In this document: positions 43,245 to 52,034 of the stretch, piece after piece
Numbering within the stretch: position 1 is the first letter of the stretch
Layout: the number at the start of each line of letters is the position of its first letter
From: Arthrospiribacter ruber
Lineage (GTDB): Bacteria > Bacteroidota > Bacteroidia > Cytophagales > Cyclobacteriaceae
Assembly: GCF_019343195.1 (NCBI RefSeq)
Contig: NZ_RPHB01000003.1
Coordinates: 434,001-498,000, forward strand
Length of the DNA stretch: 64,000 nt
Direction of reading: 5' to 3'
The notes under the pieces: model-generated
The model's database searches: none
Told to the model about the DNA's origin: nothing
What the model saw: the letters and a program-made list of their open reading frames with translations, nothing else
Program-made: the position numbers and the translations under genes

Positions 43245-43631
43245 ATGCAGGCAATCAAAATCCTAACATTCAGGCTATTCCTATTATCACTGCTTTTGGC
43301 AGGTTTGATTTATGTATTGGAGTACTTTCTAGATCCCGTTTGGATCCATGAAAAAGTCTGGATCATTCTTTCGTTTTTTGTAGTTTTGACCTGGCTTACA
43401 GGAATTTTTTCTCATTATTTATTGAGCATTAGCAAAGAAAATTCCGTTAATATTTTATTGGGTGCTATAGGTATCCGTTTATTGGCAAGTATAGGTTTTG
43501 TAGCGATCATGCTTGCCTTGAAAGTCGAAAATATTATTTGGTTTGTAGTCAATTTCTTTATCATTTATTTCTTTTACTTATTGTTTGATATATACGGGGT
43601 AATAGCTAATTTGCGCCCGAATTCGAAATAG
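43245..43631 (+). CDS. AtpI-like four-helix membrane protein
   Basis: A 128-residue protein with four predicted membrane helices (about 5-25, 35-60, 70-92, 96-118). Sequence motifs are few, but its size, topology and position between an AtpZ-like gene and atpB fit AtpI/UncI, which helps assemble the c-ring. I cannot exclude an unrelated lineage-specific protein. It is 18 bases ahead of atpB. Confidence 0.65.
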   Translation: MQAIKILTFRLFLLSLLLAGLIYVLEYFLDPVWIHEKVWIILSFFVVLTWLTGIFSHYLLSISKENSVNILLGAIGIRLLASIGFVAIMLALKVENIIWFVVNFFIIYFFYLLFDIYGVIANLRPNSK

Positions 43632-43649
43632 GTTCTAAAAAATCATTTA

Positions 43650-44675
43650 ATGGTCCGTAAATTTCTTTACCTAAGTGTTTTATTATCAGTCTTTTGGATT
43701 GGATTTTCAAATGTGGCTGTAGCATCAGGAGATGAAGATGATAAAACAGGGTTTATCATGCACCACGTAAAGGACTCCCATGAATGGCACTTTGCGACTT
43801 TTGGGCATACCCATGTGACACTTCCTTTGCCTGTGATCATTTATTCTTCTGACAGAGGTTTGGAAATTTACAAATCTTCGCAGTTTCAGAATCCCGAAAC
43901 CCATCTTTTTGGAGAGGATTATGCGCACAATGGATATTTCATTGATGAACATGACCATTTGCAATCCGTAGACGGTAGGTCATTTGTGGACTTGTCCATC
44001 ACCAAAAATGTAGCCATGCTTTTTATTGTTTTGGCAGTTGTATTGTGGATAATTTTGTCTGCGGCAAGTCACTATAAGAAAAGCCCAGGTACAGCTCCTA
44101 AAGGCGCGGCTTCTTTTATTGAGCCAATTGTAGTTTTTGTAAGGGATGAAATCGCCCTCCCAAATATCGGTCACCATAAATACAAGAATTTTACGCCGTA
44201 TTTGCTGACGATCTTCTTTTTCATCTGGTTTGGTAATTTGCTTGGTTTGTTTCCAGGTGCTGCCAACCTTACAGGGAATATTGCTGTGACTGCTGTTTTA
44301 GCGATTTTCACACTGTTCGTTACCAATCTGAATGGCAATAAAGACTATTGGAAGCATATATTTGCAACACCAGGTGTGCCTAAGGCATTGTTGCCAATAC
44401 TTGTCCCTGTAGAAATTTTAGGAGCTTTTATTACGAAGCCTGCAGCTCTTATGATTCGTCTCTTCGTGGCGATTACGGCGGGTCACATTGTGATTTTGAG
44501 TTTCATCGGATTGATATTCGTATTTGAATCTTATGCTGTAGGATTGGCAAGTACGATCATGGTAGTGTTTATCAATGTTATTGAGTTATTGGTAGCTACC
44601 ATCCAGGCTTATGTATTTACGCTTTTCTCTGCCATGTATATTGGTCAGGCGGTAGCGGAGCATGAGCACCATTAA
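43650..44675 (+). CDS. atpB: ATP synthase F0 subunit a
   Basis: Subunit a carries the two proton half-channels facing the c-ring. The C-terminal 230 residues contain the usual five to six helices, with FFIWFGNLLGLFPG and the essential arginine in AALMIRLFVAITAGH. The first 110 residues are an extension: a cleavable signal-like segment (VAVA-SG) and a His-rich periplasmic part (HHVKDSHEWHFATFGHTH). This extension is common in Bacteroidota subunit a and makes the protein about 100 residues longer than in E. coli. The gene is followed by atpE at 39 bases. Confidence 0.96.
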   Translation: MVRKFLYLSVLLSVFWIGFSNVAVASGDEDDKTGFIMHHVKDSHEWHFATFGHTHVTLPLPVIIYSSDRGLEIYKSSQFQNPETHLFGEDYAHNGYFIDEHDHLQSVDGRSFVDLSITKNVAMLFIVLAVVLWIILSAASHYKKSPGTAPKGAASFIEPIVVFVRDEIALPNIGHHKYKNFTPYLLTIFFFIWFGNLLGLFPGAANLTGNIAVTAVLAIFTLFVTNLNGNKDYWKHIFATPGVPKALLPILVPVEILGAFITKPAALMIRLFVAITAGHIVILSFIGLIFVFESYAVGLASTIMVVFINVIELLVATIQAYVFTLFSAMYIGQAVAEHEHH

Positions 44676-44714
44676 TTAGTAATTTCTTTGTTCAATTTAT
44701 AAAACCTAACAAGT

Positions 44715-44969
44715 ATGTTAACTTCAATCTTATTAACTGCCGGTTTCGCACTAATGGGTGCTGGTATCGGTGCCGGAATTGTAGCGATAGGCGCAGGTCT
44801 GGGTATCGGTAGAATCGGTGGTCAAGCAATGGAGGGCATCGCTCGTCAGCCAGAAGCAGCTGGAAAAATCCAAACTGCTATGTTGATCATCGCTGCTCTT
44901 ATTGAGGTGGTTTCCCTATTTGCGGTAGTAGTATGTCTACTTATTGCATTGGGCGATTACACTTTCTAA
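44715..44969 (+). CDS. atpE: ATP synthase F0 subunit c
   Basis: 84 residues in two hydrophobic helices joined by the polar loop ARQPEA (43-48). The proton-carrying carboxylate is Glu64 in AALIEVVSL. Helix 1 is Gly/Ala-rich (GAGIGAGIVAIGAGLGIG), as in all c subunits. Of the residues that bind sodium in the Ilyobacter ring (Gln32, Glu65, Ser66), only the Glu is matched; the others are Ile31 and Val65, so proton coupling is expected. A strong hairpin follows the stop codon. Confidence 0.97.
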   Translation: MLTSILLTAGFALMGAGIGAGIVAIGAGLGIGRIGGQAMEGIARQPEAAGKIQTAMLIIAALIEVVSLFAVVVCLLIALGDYTF

Positions 44970-44980
44970 GACAAAGAACT

Positions 44981-45007
44981 GGGATTGGCGCTAGGCCAAT
45001 CCCTTTT
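44981..45007 (+). terminator. Hairpin with short T-run between atpE and atpF
   Basis: GGGATTGGC (44981-44989), loop GCTAG, GCCAATCCC (44995-45003), then TTTT. The stem is perfect over nine pairs. It lies inside the operon, 12 bases after atpE, so it may work as a partial terminator or as a 3' stabiliser that raises atpE expression. Confidence 0.7.
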
Positions 45008-45053
45008 ATTACAATTGGACAAATATTGATACTAAGTTAAATAACACATCTCT

Positions 45054-45548
45054 ATGGATCTTATAATTCCCGGTTCAGGCTTGATCGTTTGGCAAATCAT
45101 CGGATTTTCCATTCTTCTCTTTATCCTGGCAAAGTTTGCTTGGAAGCCGATTTTATCTGCTTTGGATGAGCGCGAAAAAAGCATTGAGGATGCCCTGAAG
45201 TCAGCCGAAATTGCCAGAAATGAAATGGCTAACCTCAAAGCTGAAAACGAGAAAATTATTCATGAAGCCAAGCTTGAAAGAGATGAGATGCTTTTGAAAG
45301 CCACTGAAACTGCCAAGCAAATTGTGGAAAATGCAAGGGAAGCTGCTCAGGTAGAGGGTGCTAAAATGATTGAGGCTGCCAAAAAGGCCATCGATACCGA
45401 AAAGCAAGCCGCTATGGAAGAAGTGAAAGTACAGGTTGCTGCACTTTCCTTGAGCATTGCCGAAAAAGTATTGAGAAAAAATCTTGCTGATGACACCAAG
45501 CAAAAAGCATTGGTAGAAGAATTGATCAAAGATCTTAAGCTTAACTGA
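45054..45548 (+). CDS. atpF: ATP synthase F0 subunit b
   Basis: 164 residues: an N-terminal membrane helix (about 8-27; GLIVWQIIGFSILLFILAKF), the conserved KPILSALDEREKSI turn, and a long alpha-helical stalk rich in Ala, Glu and Lys. It forms the peripheral stator stalk as a dimer. It is preceded by an 84-base gap containing the atpE hairpin and followed 2 bases later by atpH. Confidence 0.96.
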   Translation: MDLIIPGSGLIVWQIIGFSILLFILAKFAWKPILSALDEREKSIEDALKSAEIARNEMANLKAENEKIIHEAKLERDEMLLKATETAKQIVENAREAAQVEGAKMIEAAKKAIDTEKQAAMEEVKVQVAALSLSIAEKVLRKNLADDTKQKALVEELIKDLKLN

Positions 45549-45550
45549 TT

Positions 45551-46111
45551 ATGTCAGATATAAAAGTAGCATCCAGATACGCCAAAGCCCTTCTTGAACT
45601 TGCTGTAGAAAAAGGTGCCTTGGAAGATGTCATAAAGGATGTACGCCTGTTGCTTTCTTTGGCTTCTGAAAACAGAGAGCTTGTCCTTATGCTCAATAGT
45701 CCGATTATCAATTCGGATAAAAAGTACAAGGTGCTTGAGACTTTGTTTGGCAAAACTGCCAATAAAATCACCATGAGCTTTTTCGAAATTGTAACCAGGA
45801 AAAACAGAGCAAATGTACTTGTTTCTACGGCTAAGGAGTTTCAGAGACAATACAACCTTCACATAGGAATCCAAGTGGCTGAAATCACCACTACTGTTGA
45901 GCTGGATGATCAGTTGAGAAAAGAAGTGGTTTCTATTGTAAAAGAAATCTCCGGTTTGGATAAAGTGGAACTGGTAGAGAAAATCAATCCCGAAATCATT
46001 GGTGGCTTTGTTCTTAAAGTCAACGATAAACTTTTGGATGATTCAATCAGCAAAAAACTGAGAGACCTAAGGCTTAATTTTGCCCAAAGGTATTTCGTCA
46101 AATTATACTAA
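45551..46111 (+). CDS. atpH: ATP synthase F1 subunit delta
   Basis: 186 residues, starting with the family pattern ASRYAKALLELAVEKG, with a helical N-terminal domain that docks on alpha and a C-terminal part (EKINPEIIGGFVLKVNDKLLDDSI) that binds the b dimer. It joins the stator stalk to the F1 head. It is 2 bases after atpF. Confidence 0.95.
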   Translation: MSDIKVASRYAKALLELAVEKGALEDVIKDVRLLLSLASENRELVLMLNSPIINSDKKYKVLETLFGKTANKITMSFFEIVTRKNRANVLVSTAKEFQRQYNLHIGIQVAEITTTVELDDQLRKEVVSIVKEISGLDKVELVEKINPEIIGGFVLKVNDKLLDDSISKKLRDLRLNFAQRYFVKLY

Positions 46112-46142
46112 AATATTCGCATAACATTTAATAGAAAATATA

Positions 46143-47723
46143 ATGGCACAAGTTAGACCTGATGAAGTTTCGGCGATATTGAGAGAGCAGCTTTCCAATG
46201 TCAAAACCGAAGCTCAACTTGAAGAAGTGGGAACCGTTCTCCAAGTCGGTGATGGGGTTGCCCGTATCTATGGACTTACCAAAGCACAGGCTGGTGAATT
46301 GCTTGAATTTGACAATGGTCTTAGAGCGATGGTTCTTAACCTTGAAGAAGACAATGTGGGTGCCGTATTGTTCGGTGATTCCAAATTGGTCAAAGAAGGG
46401 GACAATGTCAAAAGAACCAAAAGTATTGCTTCCATTAAAGTAGGTGAAGGAATGCTTGGCAGGGTAGTAGATACCTTGGGTAATCCTATCGATGGTAAGG
46501 GTCCTATTGAAGGTGATCTGTATGAAATGCCTATAGAGCGTAAAGCTCCTGGTGTAATCTACCGTCAACCTGTAAACGAACCACTTCAGACAGGTATCAA
46601 AGCGATTGACTCTATGATTCCAATCGGAAGAGGTCAGCGTGAATTGATCATCGGTGACCGTCAGACCGGTAAAACCGCTGTAGCCATTGATACCATTCTT
46701 AACCAAAAGGAATTCTATGAAAGAGGCGAGCCTGTTTTCTGTATCTATGTAGCCATTGGCCAAAAAGCATCCACTGTTGCTGGTATTGTAGCGGCATTGG
46801 AAAAAGGCGGTGCCCTTCCTTATTCAGTGGTAGTTTCTGCAGCTGCTTCTGATCCAGCTCCAATGCAGTTCTTTGCTCCATTTACAGGTGCTTGTATCGG
46901 TGAGTTTTTCAGAGATACAGGTCGTCCGGCATTGGTAATTTATGATGACTTGTCCAAGCAGGCTGTTGCTTACCGTGAAGTGTCCCTACTTCTTAGAAGA
47001 CCTCCGGGACGTGAAGCATATCCAGGAGATGTATTCTACCTTCACTCCAGACTATTGGAAAGAGCTGCCAAAATCAATGCTTCTGATGCGATTGCAAAAG
47101 AAATGAATGACCTTCCTGAATCTTTGAAAGGTATAGTAAAAGGTGGTGGTTCATTGACAGCACTTCCTATTATCGAAACTCAGGCAGGTGACGTTTCTGC
47201 TTATATCCCGACCAACGTGATCTCCATTACTGATGGTCAGATTTTCTTGGAAACCAACCTCTTCAACTCCGGAATTCGTCCTGCGATCAACGTGGGTATC
47301 TCGGTATCAAGGGTAGGAGGTAGTGCACAGATCAAGGCCATGAAGAAAGTGGCCGGTACACTTAAGCTTGACCAGGCTCAGTTCCGTGAACTGGAAGCAT
47401 TTGCCAAATTTGGTTCTGACCTTGATGCTTCTACCAAAAGGACTATCGAAAGAGGTAGAAGAAACCAGGAGATCCTAAAGCAACCTCAGTATTCTCCGGT
47501 AGCAGTAGAACTTCAAGTAGCGATCATTTACGTTTCTACTAAAGGCTTTATGGATACTATTCCAGTAGAAAAAGCCAGACAATTTGAGCAGGAATTCTAC
47601 AACTTGTTGAAGTCTAACTATCCTGAGGCATTGCAGATGATCCTTAAGAGTGATCTGGATGGTGCTGGAAAGATTCTTGAGCAGGCAGCCAAAGACCTAT
47701 CTGCTAAATACGCAAAACAATAA
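46143..47723 (+). CDS. atpA: ATP synthase F1 subunit alpha
   Basis: 526 residues, full length. The Walker A loop is [11 protein letters not shown] (about 171-181); [19 protein letters not shown] is the N-terminal beta-barrel; [28 protein letters not shown] and the arginine finger region [14 protein letters not shown] are intact. It forms the non-catalytic sites of the F1 hexamer with beta, which is not encoded in this window. Confidence 0.98.
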   Translation: MAQVRPDEVSAILREQLSNVKTEAQLEEVGTVLQVGDGVARIYGLTKAQAGELLEFDNGLRAMVLNLEEDNVGAVLFGDSKLVKEGDNVKRTKSIASIKVGEGMLGRVVDTLGNPIDGKGPIEGDLYEMPIERKAPGVIYRQPVNEPLQTGIKAIDSMIPIGRGQRELIIGDRQTGKTAVAIDTILNQKEFYERGEPVFCIYVAIGQKASTVAGIVAALEKGGALPYSVVVSAAASDPAPMQFFAPFTGACIGEFFRDTGRPALVIYDDLSKQAVAYREVSLLLRRPPGREAYPGDVFYLHSRLLERAAKINASDAIAKEMNDLPESLKGIVKGGGSLTALPIIETQAGDVSAYIPTNVISITDGQIFLETNLFNSGIRPAINVGISVSRVGGSAQIKAMKKVAGTLKLDQAQFRELEAFAKFGSDLDASTKRTIERGRRNQEILKQPQYSPVAVELQVAIIYVSTKGFMDTIPVEKARQFEQEFYNLLKSNYPEALQMILKSDLDGAGKILEQAAKDLSAKYAKQ

Positions 47724-47796
47724 TCAACTTATGACCGGGGAGGTGCTTTGCTGCCTCCCACTTGGTCTTATCAATATTTTCTGAAAAGAAATCCCT

Positions 47797-48672
47797 ATGG
47801 CGAACCTAAAGGAAGTAAAGCAGCGGATTACCTCAGTGTCTTCTACACAACAGATCACCAAAGCCATGAAAATGGTGGCAGCGGCGAAGTTGAGAAAGGC
47901 ACAGGACAAAATCCTCAAAATGCGTCCATATTCCCAGAAACTTACCACTATCCTGGATGATGTAGTGTCTTCTATGGGTGGAGACTTGGATATTGTCTAT
48001 GGTGAACAAAGACCTGTAGAAAATGTGCTCATTGTAGCCATGACTTCTGATAAGGGACTTTGCGGTGCTTTCAATGCCAACGTGATCAAAGCTTCCAGCT
48101 ATATCATAGAAAATACCTACAAAGATGTGAATGTAACTGTCATGCCTTTGGGTAAGAAAGCTTTGGATTTTTATGGCAAAAAGGGCTTTAAAATAATAGC
48201 TGACTTTTCCGATGTTTTCTTCGATGTCAATTATGACAATGTAAGGGCAATATCTGAATACGCCATGGAAGCTTTTGTATCTAAAAGATTTGACAAAGTA
48301 GTTTTGGTGTACAATCACTTCAAAAATGTTGCTACTCAGGAAATCACTGTAGAACAATTCCTTCCTATGGGTGGGGATCTGTTGGCAGAGAAAGAAGATA
48401 AAAAGGAATCTGATTATATCCTTGAGCCATCTAAGGAGTATGTTATAGAAGAGCTTGTTCCTAAGGCTTTGAAGACACAATTTTATAAAGCAGTGTTAGA
48501 AAGCAATGCTTCTGAACACGGTGCCAGGATGACTTCTATGGACAAAGCAACCGAAAATGCCAATGACCTTTTGAAGGAATTGAAACTTCAGTACAACAGG
48601 ACCAGACAAGCTGCGATTACCAACGAGATTTTGGAAATTGTAGCAGGTGCCAATGCACTTGGTGGAGCATAA
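47797..48672 (+). CDS. atpG: ATP synthase F1 subunit gamma
   Basis: 291 residues forming the central rotor shaft. It begins MANLKEVKQRITSVSSTQQITKAMKMVAAAKLRK (shown here in family terms: the QQITKAMKMVAAAKLR helix) and ends in RTRQAAITNEILEIVAGANAL, both invariant. SDKGLCGAFNAN near residue 90 is also conserved. The 73-base gap from atpA holds a GC-rich hairpin without a T-run (47738-47743 with 47754-47759). A terminator follows atpG, so atpD and atpC must be elsewhere in the genome. Confidence 0.97.
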   Translation: MANLKEVKQRITSVSSTQQITKAMKMVAAAKLRKAQDKILKMRPYSQKLTTILDDVVSSMGGDLDIVYGEQRPVENVLIVAMTSDKGLCGAFNANVIKASSYIIENTYKDVNVTVMPLGKKALDFYGKKGFKIIADFSDVFFDVNYDNVRAISEYAMEAFVSKRFDKVVLVYNHFKNVATQEITVEQFLPMGGDLLAEKEDKKESDYILEPSKEYVIEELVPKALKTQFYKAVLESNASEHGARMTSMDKATENANDLLKELKLQYNRTRQAAITNEILEIVAGANALGGA

Positions 48673-48697
48673 AACATTTATTGACAATAAGACCCAA

Positions 48698-48733
48698 AAG
48701 CTACCCTCACCGGGTAGCTTTTTTTCTTTTTAC
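48698..48733 (+). terminator. Terminator of the ATP synthase operon
   Basis: AAGCTACCC (48698-48706), loop TCACC, GGGTAGCTT (48712-48720), then a long T-run interrupted by one C. It is 26 bases after the atpG stop codon. Confidence 0.92.
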
Positions 48734-48765
48734 CCTAGTCTTTTGGGTGGGCAATTCAATTGGTT

Positions 48766-49404
48766 TTATTGGCTTATTTTACTTGCCAGAGCTTCAGCCA
48801 TCAATGTCAGGCCTTCCGGATTAGGATGTATCCCATCAGGGAATAAATCAGCATAAGGTAATAAAGGAGCATAGAAATCCATTATTTCGATGCCAGCTTC
48901 TTCAGCGATTTCAATGAGCAGTGGTCTTAACTCCTCATCCATAACTCTTGCGCTTATGTTGAAATTATCCTGGAAAACAGGGACAGGGTTTACAATGTAT
49001 ATTTTCCCGTTTTTGGACATGGAACTCTTCATTTCTTGGATCAGATCAAGGTAATCCTTTTTGAAATCATCTTTGAATTTCCAGTTTTGTGGTTTGGTGT
49101 CATTGGTGCCCAGCTTGATCAGCACAATGTCAGCAGCAAAGGCTTTGGCTTCTTCAAATTGTGGCTCTTCCCAAAAAGGAAAATCTCCTTTTTTAAGCAA
49201 GGTCCTTCCACTGACACCGAAATTTTTGACTTCATAAGTGCTTCCCAATATTTCGTCCAACTGTAAAGGAAAACTGGCAGGGTTTTCTCTTCCCGGTCCT
49301 TCGGTGATGCTGTCTCCAATACAGGCAATTTTGGTTTTTGATTGGGAATAGCTTGCCGTTCCCAATAGAAAACTTAAGAAGAGGGTAAATATCAATTTTT
49401 CCAT
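48766..49404 (-). CDS. Secreted SGNH/GDSL-type hydrolase
   Basis: 212 residues with a signal peptide (1-20, ending ASYS-Q). Block I is IGDSITEG with nucleophile Ser32; block III is KLGTND; block V is DGIHPNPEG, with Asp and His of the triad. This is the layout of small SGNH esterases related to platelet-activating-factor acetylhydrolases and sialate O-acetylesterases. A carbohydrate deacetylase or lipase role is plausible, and the substrate is unknown. It stands alone, convergent with the ATP synthase operon. Confidence 0.92.
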   Translation of the reverse strand: MEKLIFTLFLSFLLGTASYSQSKTKIACIGDSITEGPGRENPASFPLQLDEILGSTYEVKNFGVSGRTLLKKGDFPFWEEPQFEEAKAFAADIVLIKLGTNDTKPQNWKFKDDFKKDYLDLIQEMKSSMSKNGKIYIVNPVPVFQDNFNISARVMDEELRPLLIEIAEEAGIEIMDFYAPLLPYADLFPDGIHPNPEGLTLMAEALASKISQ

Positions 49405-49498
49405 TTTATAAAGGTGTTTTAAGTTTGTATGAATTTAGAATTCTAAGCTATTTGTTTTTTATGCATTTTTGAGGATAACAGCTTTTATATTTGCCTTC

Positions 49499-50341
49499 AT
49501 GGAATATTTTCGAGCTATTTTTTCAAAATTAAACCTGTTGTCGGTTGATGTGGTACTGGGTGCTATGGCCGGAATGTTGTTTTTTTCTGATTTGCTGGAT
49601 GTGTATATAGGGCCTGCGGTGTATTTGCTTTTGGGTATTGCGGTTTGGGTTGTGTATAGCATTGATCATCTCCTGGACAGTAAAAAGCTTAAGAAAGGAA
49701 ACACTTACTTGCCCAGACATCAATTTCATCAGAAGAACTTCAAAAGGATTTTTTCAGCAGTTGCGATATTTGCTTTGCTTGGGTTGATTGTGCTTTTGTT
49801 TTTTGAATCCAGTAAGATCCTGATTGTTCCGGGTGCTGTATTGATGAGTGTGGTAGCCCTCTGGTTTTTTATTCTACACCTAACAGGCTTGAGGGCAAGT
49901 TGGCTAAAGGAGGTATCCACAGCAGTGGTGTATGTCGCAGGGATCTGCTTGGCCCCTTTTGCAATGGCTGAAGCCGAAAAGCTGAATCATTATTTCTGGA
50001 CTTTTGCCGTTTTATATTTTTTCCTGGCCTGTTTGAACCTGTTGATCCTTTCTTTTCAGGATGCTGAGGAAGACAGAGATGCGGGTTTTGGTTCTATTCT
50101 GACAGTAATGTCCAAAATGCAGCTCAAAAATGTAATTGTTGTTCTTGGGATATTGGTATCACTGGTTTCTTTTCTGCTGATTTTTATCTTTCCGTCCTAT
50201 TATAGCCTTCATGCTGCCATTTTAGCCTTGATAGGAATGTACCATTTGTTGGAGTTTTTCAAAAAGGGTCAAAAAAAAGAGACCACCCGCGCAAAGCTGG
50301 AAGCCTCTTTTTTACTGCCTTTTGTCCTGTTGGTATTTTAA
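49499..50341 (+). CDS. UbiA-like prenyltransferase-family membrane protein
   Basis: A very hydrophobic protein of 280 residues (from ATG 49499) with about eight membrane helices. YSIDHLLDSKK (near 58-68) and FQDAEEDRDAGFGS (near 185-198) sit where UbiA prenyltransferases carry their two Asp-rich motifs. The first motif is degenerate (no NxxxD), so activity and substrate are uncertain. A TTG ten codons upstream is possible, but a -7-like TATATTTG (49486-49493) lies only 5 bases before the ATG, which hints at a leaderless transcript. Its stop codon overlaps the stop codon of the convergent acyl-CoA dehydrogenase gene by 4 bases. Confidence 0.7.
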   Translation: MEYFRAIFSKLNLLSVDVVLGAMAGMLFFSDLLDVYIGPAVYLLLGIAVWVVYSIDHLLDSKKLKKGNTYLPRHQFHQKNFKRIFSAVAIFALLGLIVLLFFESSKILIVPGAVLMSVVALWFFILHLTGLRASWLKEVSTAVVYVAGICLAPFAMAEAEKLNHYFWTFAVLYFFLACLNLLILSFQDAEEDRDAGFGSILTVMSKMQLKNVIVVLGILVSLVSFLLIFIFPSYYSLHAAILALIGMYHLLEFFKKGQKKETTRAKLEASFLLPFVLLVF

Positions 50342-51696
50342 ACAAAAGCACTGTGGCCTGTGATGGCCCTTCCTACAATTAGGGAATTGATTTCTTTGGT
50401 GCCTTCATAAGAATAGATGGCTTCTGCATCTGCTACAAATCTGGCGATGTCATATTCCAGCAAAATCCCGTTTCCTCCAAACAATTCTCTGGCATGGTCT
50501 ACGATATCCCGCATCCTTAAGGTACAGAAAACCTTGGCCAATGAAGCATGCTCATCTAGCAGTTCTCCTTTATCCTGCATTTGTGAAAGCCTGAAAACCA
50601 TACTTTGCATGGCTGTCAAGTCTCCTAGCATGGTGACGAGCATATCTTGAACCAACTGAAATGAAGCGATAGGCCTGCCGAATTGTTTTCTTTCATTGGT
50701 GTACTTCAATGCTGCCTCGTAGGCTCCCCTAGCACAGCCCACTGCCTGCCAGGCAACCCCCGCCCTTGTCATCCGCAATACCTCGGCGGTATCCTTGAAG
50801 GAATTGGCATTCTGTAGCCTGTCGCTTTCCGGTACCTCACACTTTTCCATGGTGATGAGGGCATTTTGCACCGTGCGCAAGGCCATTTTGTTTTCTATTT
50901 TCTCGGCTTTGAAACCTGGGTTGTCTTTCCTTACTATAAAACCTTTGACCTGCTGATCATCTAAGTCTCTGGCCCAGATGACTGTAATGTCAGAGAAAGT
51001 GGCATTGCCAATCCATTTCTTCTGACCATTAAGAATCCATTCGTCCCCTTCTCTTTTGCAGGTGGTGGTCAGGCCTCCTGCCACTGCGGAACCTACTTCA
51101 GGTTCGGTAAGACCAAAAGCCCCAATTGTTTCGAGTTTCTGCATTTTGGGCAGCCAATGCTGCTTTTGTTCCTCAGAGCCACACAGGTAGATAGATCCCA
51201 TGGCCAGACCACTCTGCACCCCAAAGAATGTGGACATAGAAGTATCCACCCTTGCCATCTCCATAGCAATAAAGCCTTCCAACAAAGCTGAATGCCCCGG
51301 ACAACCATACCCGTTGTAGGTAAGTCCTGCAATATTCAGTTCAGCCATCTTAGGGATGATATCCATGGGGAATTTGGCTTTGTTCCAATACTCATTGGCT
51401 ATGGGCCTGATTTCCCTTTCCATAAATTCACGTACGCGGAGCTGTATTTCCCTTTCATTGGGAGGAAGGGTTTTGCCCAGTTCATAAAAATCTCCATTTA
51501 TAGGGGGGATCTCTTTTTTCTTTCCACCGCCTTTCATCATTTTCATCATCTTGGACAGGTCTTCTTCGCTCATTTTAGAAACTATTCCCATCATTTCGTT
51601 GAGATCTACTTTCTGGGCCAAAGCATTGACCTTTTCAATATCCAGGTTTTGGAGCAGTGATTTTATTCCTGAAAATGTCTTAAAAATCTTTTTCAT
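50338..51696 (-). CDS. Acyl-CoA dehydrogenase, glutaryl-CoA dehydrogenase-like, with Met-rich N-terminal extension
   Basis: From ATG at 51696 the protein has 452 residues, about 60-70 more than a standard member. The dehydrogenase domain begins near residue 85 (EREIQLRVREFMEREI) and shows FGLTEPEVGS, GQKKWIGNATFSDI (the pattern of glutaryl-CoA dehydrogenases), ELFGGNGILLEYDIARF, and the catalytic Glu431 in YEGTKEIN. The N-terminal extension contains SEEDLSKMMKMMKGGGKKKE, a Met/Lys-rich stretch of unknown role. A longer reading frame upstream to 51816 exists but starts with non-conserved residues. Substrate could be glutaryl-CoA or a similar acyl-CoA. It stands alone. Confidence 0.88.
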   Translation of the reverse strand: MKKIFKTFSGIKSLLQNLDIEKVNALAQKVDLNEMMGIVSKMSEEDLSKMMKMMKGGGKKKEIPPINGDFYELGKTLPPNEREIQLRVREFMEREIRPIANEYWNKAKFPMDIIPKMAELNIAGLTYNGYGCPGHSALLEGFIAMEMARVDTSMSTFFGVQSGLAMGSIYLCGSEEQKQHWLPKMQKLETIGAFGLTEPEVGSAVAGGLTTTCKREGDEWILNGQKKWIGNATFSDITVIWARDLDDQQVKGFIVRKDNPGFKAEKIENKMALRTVQNALITMEKCEVPESDRLQNANSFKDTAEVLRMTRAGVAWQAVGCARGAYEAALKYTNERKQFGRPIASFQLVQDMLVTMLGDLTAMQSMVFRLSQMQDKGELLDEHASLAKVFCTLRMRDIVDHARELFGGNGILLEYDIARFVADAEAIYSYEGTKEINSLIVGRAITGHSAFV

Positions 51697-51849
51697 GGTT
51701 ATTTGGATTTTAGTGGCATACTTAGGGCGTTCTGAAAAACGCCAACTGAAGAATAAATTCTTTAAATTTTGATGAATACCCCGTTTGTCAGGTATTTTCT
51801 TTTTAAGCAGGTGCACGTTTATTCAATGTTATAGCTTGATTTCCGTGCT

Positions 51850-51880
51850 CCTTAAAATTTCGAATTTTGAAATTTTAAGG
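51850..51880. repeat. Hairpin CCTTAAAATTT / AAATTTTAAGG
   Basis: An 11-base-pair perfect stem (51850-51860 with 51870-51880), extended by one C-G pair, encloses an AT-rich loop. No T-run follows on either strand. It abuts the inverted repeat at 51884. Confidence 0.6.
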
Positions 51881-51883
51881 CTA

Positions 51884-51973
51884 GTCTCAGGCATACCATC
51901 TTCTTCATTGGGCTCACTCGAAGTATAAGCATACATCTTCATTCGCCCGCTTTGAATCTGGCATACCTGAGAC
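51884..51973. repeat. Imperfect inverted repeat GTCTCAGGCATACC
   Basis: The 14-base arm at 51884-51897 matches the reverse complement of 51960-51973 at 12 of 14 positions (GTCTCAGG, then CATACC against TATGCC). The 62 bases between the arms contain two related direct segments. The size and plan suggest a small non-coding mobile element or its remnant. Confidence 0.5.
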
Positions 51974-52034
51974 TTTTTCAGCAAGCCCTACTTAAAATAC
52001 GTATTAAGCTAACGAAAAATAATGCCTAAGTTCT

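Larger units (their letters stand above)
51697..52034. other. Gene-free stretch with inverted repeats
   Basis: No gene fits between the acyl-CoA dehydrogenase start and the ceramidase-like stop codon. The stretch contains the hairpin at 51850-51880, the inverted repeat at 51884-51973, and two direct matches of the type CATAC-ATCTTC-ATT inside the latter. Confidence 0.5.

Noticed and set aside
44715-44969. Sodium-coupled c subunit
   Set aside because: Of the Gln/Glu/Ser sodium ligands only the glutamate is matched (Ile31, Glu64 and Val65), so proton coupling is the better call.
46128-46763. Minus-strand open frame opposite atpA
   Set aside because: Antisense to invariant atpA motifs, with no start signals; a shadow.
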